Positions 6,119 through 8,561 of a stretch of 8,561 bases of DNA are shown one piece after another. Both the position numbers and the translations under genes were made by a program. The notes under the pieces are model-generated. The model did no database searches and was not told the origin of the DNA. It saw only the letters and a program-made list of their open reading frames with translations. Numbering within the stretch: the first letter of the stretch is position 1; the number at the start of each line of letters is the position of its first letter. Source of the DNA: an uncultured Eubacterium sp. (GTDB taxonomy: Bacteria > Bacillota_A > Clostridia > Lachnospirales > Lachnospiraceae); assembly GCA_948759685.1 (NCBI GenBank), contig CAQBGY010000127.1:1-8561 (forward strand), in the 5' to 3' direction.

Positions 6119-6914
6119 TATCCATGTTATAGAATTACAGAGTGTTGGAAATATGCGTGATTTAGGCGGTTTCCAAGCAGGAAACGGAAAGCATATAAAG
6201 TATGGAAAAATTATCCGCTCTGCACATTTACATCACTTATCCGAAACAGACCAGATTGCATTACAAGCATTGGGAGTTAATAAAGTGATTGATTTCAGGG
6301 GCTTGGAAGAACAACAAAACGAGCCGGATAAGCCAATGCCGGACACGGAATATTTCCTGTTTCCTGTTTTTTCTTCTACAAGAATACCCGTAATCAACGA
6401 GGAATTTATTAAAGATATGCTCCACAATAAAAACAGTCTGATTGATCTGCTATTCAGACAAAAAGAACAAATGCAGGAAGTATATCGGGATTTTGTGTTT
6501 GAAGAAAGCGCATTAAAAGCCTACCATGATTTTTTTCAAATATTGTTAGAAAGTGATAAGCCAATAGATACTGTCTTGTTCCATTGTACCGCAGGGAAAG
6601 ACCGTACAGGATTTGCCGCCGCCTTATTTTTAAGGTGTATGGGTGTTAATATGGACTGTATTATCAATGATTATCTGATAACAAACGGATACTTAAAGAA
6701 ACGGATAGAGGAAACGATTGTAAAATTTCAGTCATTGCATATTGATGATACTATTATACAAGAAACGAAAAAATACTTTTTGGCGCAGGAAGATTATCTG
6801 AAACTTTCTTTCCAAACAATTTCGGATAATTATAGGGATTTTCAAATTTATCTGAAAATGATAGGGATAGATGAAAATGCAATAACAAAACTATTTGATA
6901 TATATACTGGATAA
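6108..6914 (+). CDS. Tyrosine-protein phosphatase (Y_phosphatase3-like)
   Basis: A 268-residue dual-specificity-type phosphatase using a cysteine nucleophile. The P-loop is HCTAGKDRTG at 159-168, with C160 and R166 in the HCX5R signature. The N-terminal NMRDLGG at 15-21 and the IRSAHLHHLSETD segment are typical of the bacterial family that includes Listeria LipA and mycobacterial PtpB, which act on phosphotyrosine and phosphoinositides. The lysine and aspartate after the P-loop glycine (AGKD) are a feature of that subgroup. No signal peptide is visible, so it is probably cytosolic. The start overlaps the PAP2 stop by 11 nt with GAGGG seven bases upstream. It sits next to a lipid phosphatase under shared control, so a lipid or polyisoprenyl phosphate substrate is worth considering. 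Confidence 0.92.
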   Translation: MINNIHVIELQSVGNMRDLGGFQAGNGKHIKYGKIIRSAHLHHLSETDQIALQALGVNKVIDFRGLEEQQNEPDKPMPDTEYFLFPVFSSTRIPVINEEFIKDMLHNKNSLIDLLFRQKEQMQEVYRDFVFEESALKAYHDFFQILLESDKPIDTVLFHCTAGKDRTGFAAALFLRCMGVNMDCIINDYLITNGYLKKRIEETIVKFQSLHIDDTIIQETKKYFLAQEDYLKLSFQTISDNYRDFQIYLKMIGIDENAITKLFDIYTG

Positions 6915-7009
6915 ACTCAAAAAGATGGTGGCATGGAAAAATATAGCAGATTAAAAGATTAAACTGGATGAAAAATGTTTGCTGAATCAAGTATTATATT
7001 GGAAAATGA

Positions 7010-7056
7010 GCACTGAGAGATGACAGTAAAATATTTGTGTTTCTTAGTGCTTTTTT
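7010..7056 (+). terminator. Intrinsic terminator of the reductase-phosphatase operon
   Basis: An 11-bp stem (GCACTGAGAGA at 7010-7020 with TTTCTTAGTGC at 7040-7050, two G-U pairs) with a 19-nt loop is followed at once by TTTTTTGTTT. It lies about 95 nt after the phosphatase stop. The 6915-7009 interval carries no convincing gene; a nine-codon ATG frame at its start is too short to call. Confidence 0.75.
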
Positions 7057-7264
7057 GTTTGACAGATACAAATATTTCAAACTAATATGCGGAATAAATT
7101 CGGTAATAAAAAGTAAAAAATATTATGAATACATAAATGCAAAGGGTAACATTAACAAGGGGGTGTTTTATTCGTTATTGTGCATTGTATTTGTGTTAAA
7201 AATATCATGTAGTACACTTTTCTTTTATATCAAAGTCTTTTAGATTTTGAAACACAAGGGGGTT
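7057..7264. other. AT-rich intergenic stretch without a supported gene
   Basis: TTGACA at 7059-7064 with TAATAT after 18 bp makes a candidate plus-strand promoter. A frame from GTG 7163 to 7243 would encode a 26-residue hydrophobic peptide with AAGGGG directly abutting the start. The missing Shine-Dalgarno spacing and low-complexity composition make coding doubtful. The stretch marks the transition from AT-rich cargo to the GC-richer backbone that begins near 7250. Confidence 0.4.
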
Positions 7265-7328
7265 AGGGGGATTTTCCCCTTATAAGCAATTTTTACAGAT
7301 TTCCATTATGGAAAATCTGTAAAAAAAG

Positions 7329-7350
7329 TGCCTGTGGACGTCCACAGGCA
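7329..7350. repeat. Perfect 22-bp palindrome
   Basis: The half-site TGCCTGTGGAC is followed directly by its exact reverse complement, with no spacer. A perfect dyad of this length is a good dimer-protein site or cruciform. It is flanked by a poly-A run on the left and the first 13-bp direct repeat on the right. Confidence 0.85.
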
Positions 7351-7395
7351 GTGCTTGCTATTTCGCCCCGTGCCAGGACACGGGCAGTGCTTGCT
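7347..7395. repeat. 13-bp direct repeat, 36-bp period
   Basis: GGCAGTGCTTGCT occurs at 7347-7359 and 7383-7395. Each copy overlaps the 3' arm of a hairpin (the 22-bp palindrome and the CCCGTG/CACGGG stem), so a stem plus tail unit appears duplicated. The two stems have unrelated sequence. Confidence 0.8.
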
Positions 7396-7503
7396 GTACC
7401 AGTATGGACAGTAAGAGGGTTTTAGGCTGCACAGGCAGTCTGCCCAAAACCAATACGGGCGTTACCGTTCAGTCTGACAAAAAAATTTTTGAAAAAGTTT
7501 TGG

Positions 7504-7546
7504 TAAATAGGAAGGTTTTTGACCTATTTAGAATTTACAATAATAG
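7504..7546 (+). promoter_or_regulatory. Candidate promoter with inverted repeat upstream of the wHTH gene
   Basis: TTGACC (7519-7524) and TAATAG (7541-7546) are 16 bp apart and upstream of the small regulator. An 8-bp inverted repeat, TAAATAGG (7504-7511) and CCTATTTA (7523-7530), overlaps the -35 box. It could be an operator for the encoded winged-helix protein. The -10 is imperfect, so confidence is moderate. Confidence 0.5.
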
Positions 7547-7574
7547 CCGGGGCTGAGTGGAAGGAGGGAACAGC

Positions 7575-7901
7575 ATGACCACCGCAGACCGCAGATTGGA
7601 GATTGTCAGTATCCTTGTGGTCAACGGTCATGTTACGTCAAGGGAGCTGGCGCAGGAATTTGGCGTTGCAAGGCGCACGATATTAAATGATGTTGCGGCT
7701 CTTACATATTATCCCATATACACAAAGCCGGGGGCAGGCGGGGGAATTTTTATCATGGAGGGTTACAAGCCGTACAACAATACGCTCACTCCCTACGAAC
7801 AGGAGAAGCTCAAAAAAATGTATGATGCGGCAGAGGGGGAGGATAAGGAAATCCTGAAACGTGTCCTCAAAAAATACGGGGCGTATAAGCTGGAACTGTA
7901 G
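7575..7901 (+). CDS. Small DeoR/HTH_11-type winged-helix regulator
   Basis: A 108-residue protein. Residues 3-62 form a winged helix-turn-helix of the DeoR/HTH_11 type: RRLEIVSILVVNGHVTSRELAQEFG, then the recognition helix VARRTILNDVAAL and a glycine-rich wing (GAGGGIF). A short charged tail, TLTPYEQEKLKKMYDAAEG and onward to about residue 102, is helical and may drive dimerization. There is no sugar-sensing C-terminal domain as in full DeoR proteins, so this is a stand-alone DNA-binding module. Such small regulators are common in clostridial conjugative elements. The frame extends six codons upstream, but ATG 7575 follows GGAGG at the right distance. An inverted repeat at its promoter suggests autoregulation. 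Confidence 0.85.
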   Translation: MTTADRRLEIVSILVVNGHVTSRELAQEFGVARRTILNDVAALTYYPIYTKPGAGGGIFIMEGYKPYNNTLTPYEQEKLKKMYDAAEGEDKEILKRVLKKYGAYKLEL

Positions 7902-7991
7902 ATGTTTTTTTGAGGGAAACATACCATACGGACAAGGGATTTTTTACAAGGAAATTTGACAACTGAATATCGCAGAACATACAGGACGTGA

Positions 7992-8335
7992 GGATATGTG
8001 TAGCCACTAAGTAAGTGCGCCATGATGCGCCTGCTCTAACTTGGAATTGAACGGAAAAGCAGAGGCGTGGAGCGATAAGAACCTGACAAAATGCACAGCA
8101 GTTGTGCGGGGCGATGAAGCATATCCGTGATAATGATACTTCTGAAATTTTATAAAAATTCAGTCATGAAATGACGGTGAAATTCCGATGTGGGCAGCGT
8201 AATGACCTGCCACTTGTATGTGGGTTTATTGGATTACAGAGCAAAGGCAAAAAAGAGAGGATTTGTAATTTTTTTGGATTGTAAAAACAGCGTAAGGGCA
8301 GTTATGAACGTAACAGTTTATAACTGTCCTTTTTG
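7992..8335 (+). ncRNA. Structured leader RNA candidate ending in a terminator
   Basis: No open frame spans the 454 nt between the two small genes, but complementary segments abound. GGATATG (7992-7998) pairs with CATATCC (8120-8126), closing a domain that contains CACT/AGTG (8005-8017), CGCC-TGCT with AGCA-GGCG (8028-8066) and GCACA/TGTGC (8093-8107). A second domain has CTGAA-TTTT/AAAA-TTCAG (8142-8163), GTCAT-GAA-ATGAC (8163-8175) and GTGG-CAG/CTGCCAC (8190-8213). It ends with the terminator at 8296-8334. TTGACA at 7956-7961 may be part of its promoter, though the -10 is weak. The family is not recognised. Confidence 0.6.
8296..8334 (+). terminator. Strong intrinsic terminator before the last gene
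   Basis: GGGCAGTTATGAAC (8296-8309) pairs with GTTTATAACTGTCC (8316-8329) around a GTAACA loop, a 14-bp stem with two G-U pairs. Five T bases follow at 8330-8334. It lies 21 nt before the ATG of the next gene and just ahead of its ribosome binding site. That is the position of an attenuator rather than of a simple end-of-operon signal. Confidence 0.88.
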
Positions 8336-8355
8336 TGTTTGAAGGGAGGAATTGA

Positions 8356-8547
8356 ATGGGAAGTAAACAAAAAATCAGGAGCAAAAACAGAAACGAAAGC
8401 AGAAAAACACCGACACGGATTGTCGTGGAACGTATCTACTTAGGCGGTCAGAGCATGGAAGATGCTTTCCGCAAAATCAACGAGGAAACAGTGAGAAAAA
8501 ATATTGGTAACTATTCAGCCTTACAAAAAATTTTCCCAAAAAAGTGA
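8356..8547 (+). CDS. Small basic mobile-element protein of unknown function
   Basis: A 63-residue protein with a very basic first third (MGSKQKIRSKNRNESRK), then a conserved-looking core TRIVVERIYLGGQSMEDAFRKI. A predicted beta strand is followed by a helix, and the tail ends in KIFPKK. GGAGG six bases before ATG 8356 supports translation. I do not recognise a named family with certainty. The pattern of a strand ending in 'ER-x-Y-x-G' plus 'S/Q-M-x-x-A' helix resembles short proteins encoded just upstream of large serine recombinases in clostridial integrative elements; that is a family impression, not a match. The next gene lies beyond the window edge, 14 nt after the stop. The upstream terminator suggests that expression depends on read-through. 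Confidence 0.7.
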   Translation: MGSKQKIRSKNRNESRKTPTRIVVERIYLGGQSMEDAFRKINEETVRKNIGNYSALQKIFPKK

Positions 8548-8561
8548 CGAAATTTTTTCCG

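Larger units (their letters stand above)
7265..7451. other. Dense hairpin array in non-coding DNA (oriT-like candidate)
   Basis: At least five stems follow one another. GGGGA/TCCCC lies at 7267-7279. A long near-perfect hairpin TACAGATTT...AAAATCTGTA lies around loop ATTAT (about 7291-7325). A perfect 22-bp palindrome is at 7329-7350, CCCGTG/CACGGG at 7367-7384, and GGTTTT/AAAACC at 7418-7451 encloses GGCAG-T-CTGCC. A 13-bp direct repeat follows two of the stems. No open frame is convincing here. Dense stems just before element backbone genes suggest a transfer origin, replication site or terminators. The function is inferred only. Confidence 0.55.

Noticed and set aside
7037..7243. 68-codon frame starting at GTG 7037
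   Set aside because: The start is inside the terminator stem-loop with no ribosome binding site, and the composition is low-complexity and AT-driven.
8171..8216. Cobalamin riboswitch
   Set aside because: GGTGAAATTCC followed by CTGCCACTTGTA resembles part of the core, but no downstream B12 box or other conserved blocks appear and the neighbouring gene has no B12 link.
8015..8335. Group II intron
   Set aside because: GTGCGCC at 8015-8021 and GGAGCGA nearby recall an intron 5' end, but no domain V, no 3' end and no reverse transcriptase are visible; kept only as a possible remnant to be tested by covariance search.

Overview
The window looks like accessory DNA from a low-to-moderate GC Gram-positive gut-type bacterium, most likely a Clostridia/Lachnospiraceae relative. 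The evidence is the strong GGAGG-type Shine-Dalgarno sequences, TTGACA/TAATAT-like promoters, U-tract terminators, and small proteins typical of clostridial conjugative or mobilizable elements. No rRNA, tRNA or housekeeping gene is seen. The species is not identifiable from the sequence alone.

Region 1 (1-3569) is a complete-looking 'recombinase in trio' (RIT) element on the minus strand. Three intact tyrosine recombinases (here ritA 3381->2146, ritB 2149->1172, ritC 1182->151) are translationally coupled by 4-nt and 11-nt overlaps. They are enclosed by ~141-bp terminal inverted repeats (1-141 and 3429-3569). Each end carries three copies of the 13-mer AAATCCAAACTTT, one of them inverted. Just outside the right end (3615-3655) lies a diverged, inverted copy of the outer end sequence.

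Region 2 (3570-3906) has no gene but holds orderly repeats: three tandem 15-bp units (3695-3739), then three short palindromes spaced exactly 46 bp apart (3741-3847).

Region 3 (3907-6914) is an AT-rich cargo module. A MarR-family regulator is divergent from a tight three-gene operon: an aldo/keto reductase, a PAP2-family membrane phosphatase and a secretable-type/Y_phosphatase3-like protein tyrosine phosphatase. The divergent intergenic region has one promoter per direction, and each -10 is overlapped by a copy of the same palindromic operator. A local autoregulated switch is therefore very likely. The operon is followed by a terminator at 7010-7056.

Region 4 (7057-8561) looks like mobile-element backbone. 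An AT-rich stretch comes first, then a dense array of hairpins and short direct repeats (7265-7451; possibly an oriT-like or regulatory DNA region). Next is a small winged-helix regulator (7575-7901) behind a promoter that contains an inverted repeat. After it comes a long structured non-coding leader (about 7992-8335) ending in a strong intrinsic terminator, and finally a small basic protein (8356-8547) at the right edge. The best candidate for an undescribed system is this structured leader plus terminator in front of the small mobile-element gene. Second is the outward-facing half-site and repeat array beside the RIT element.
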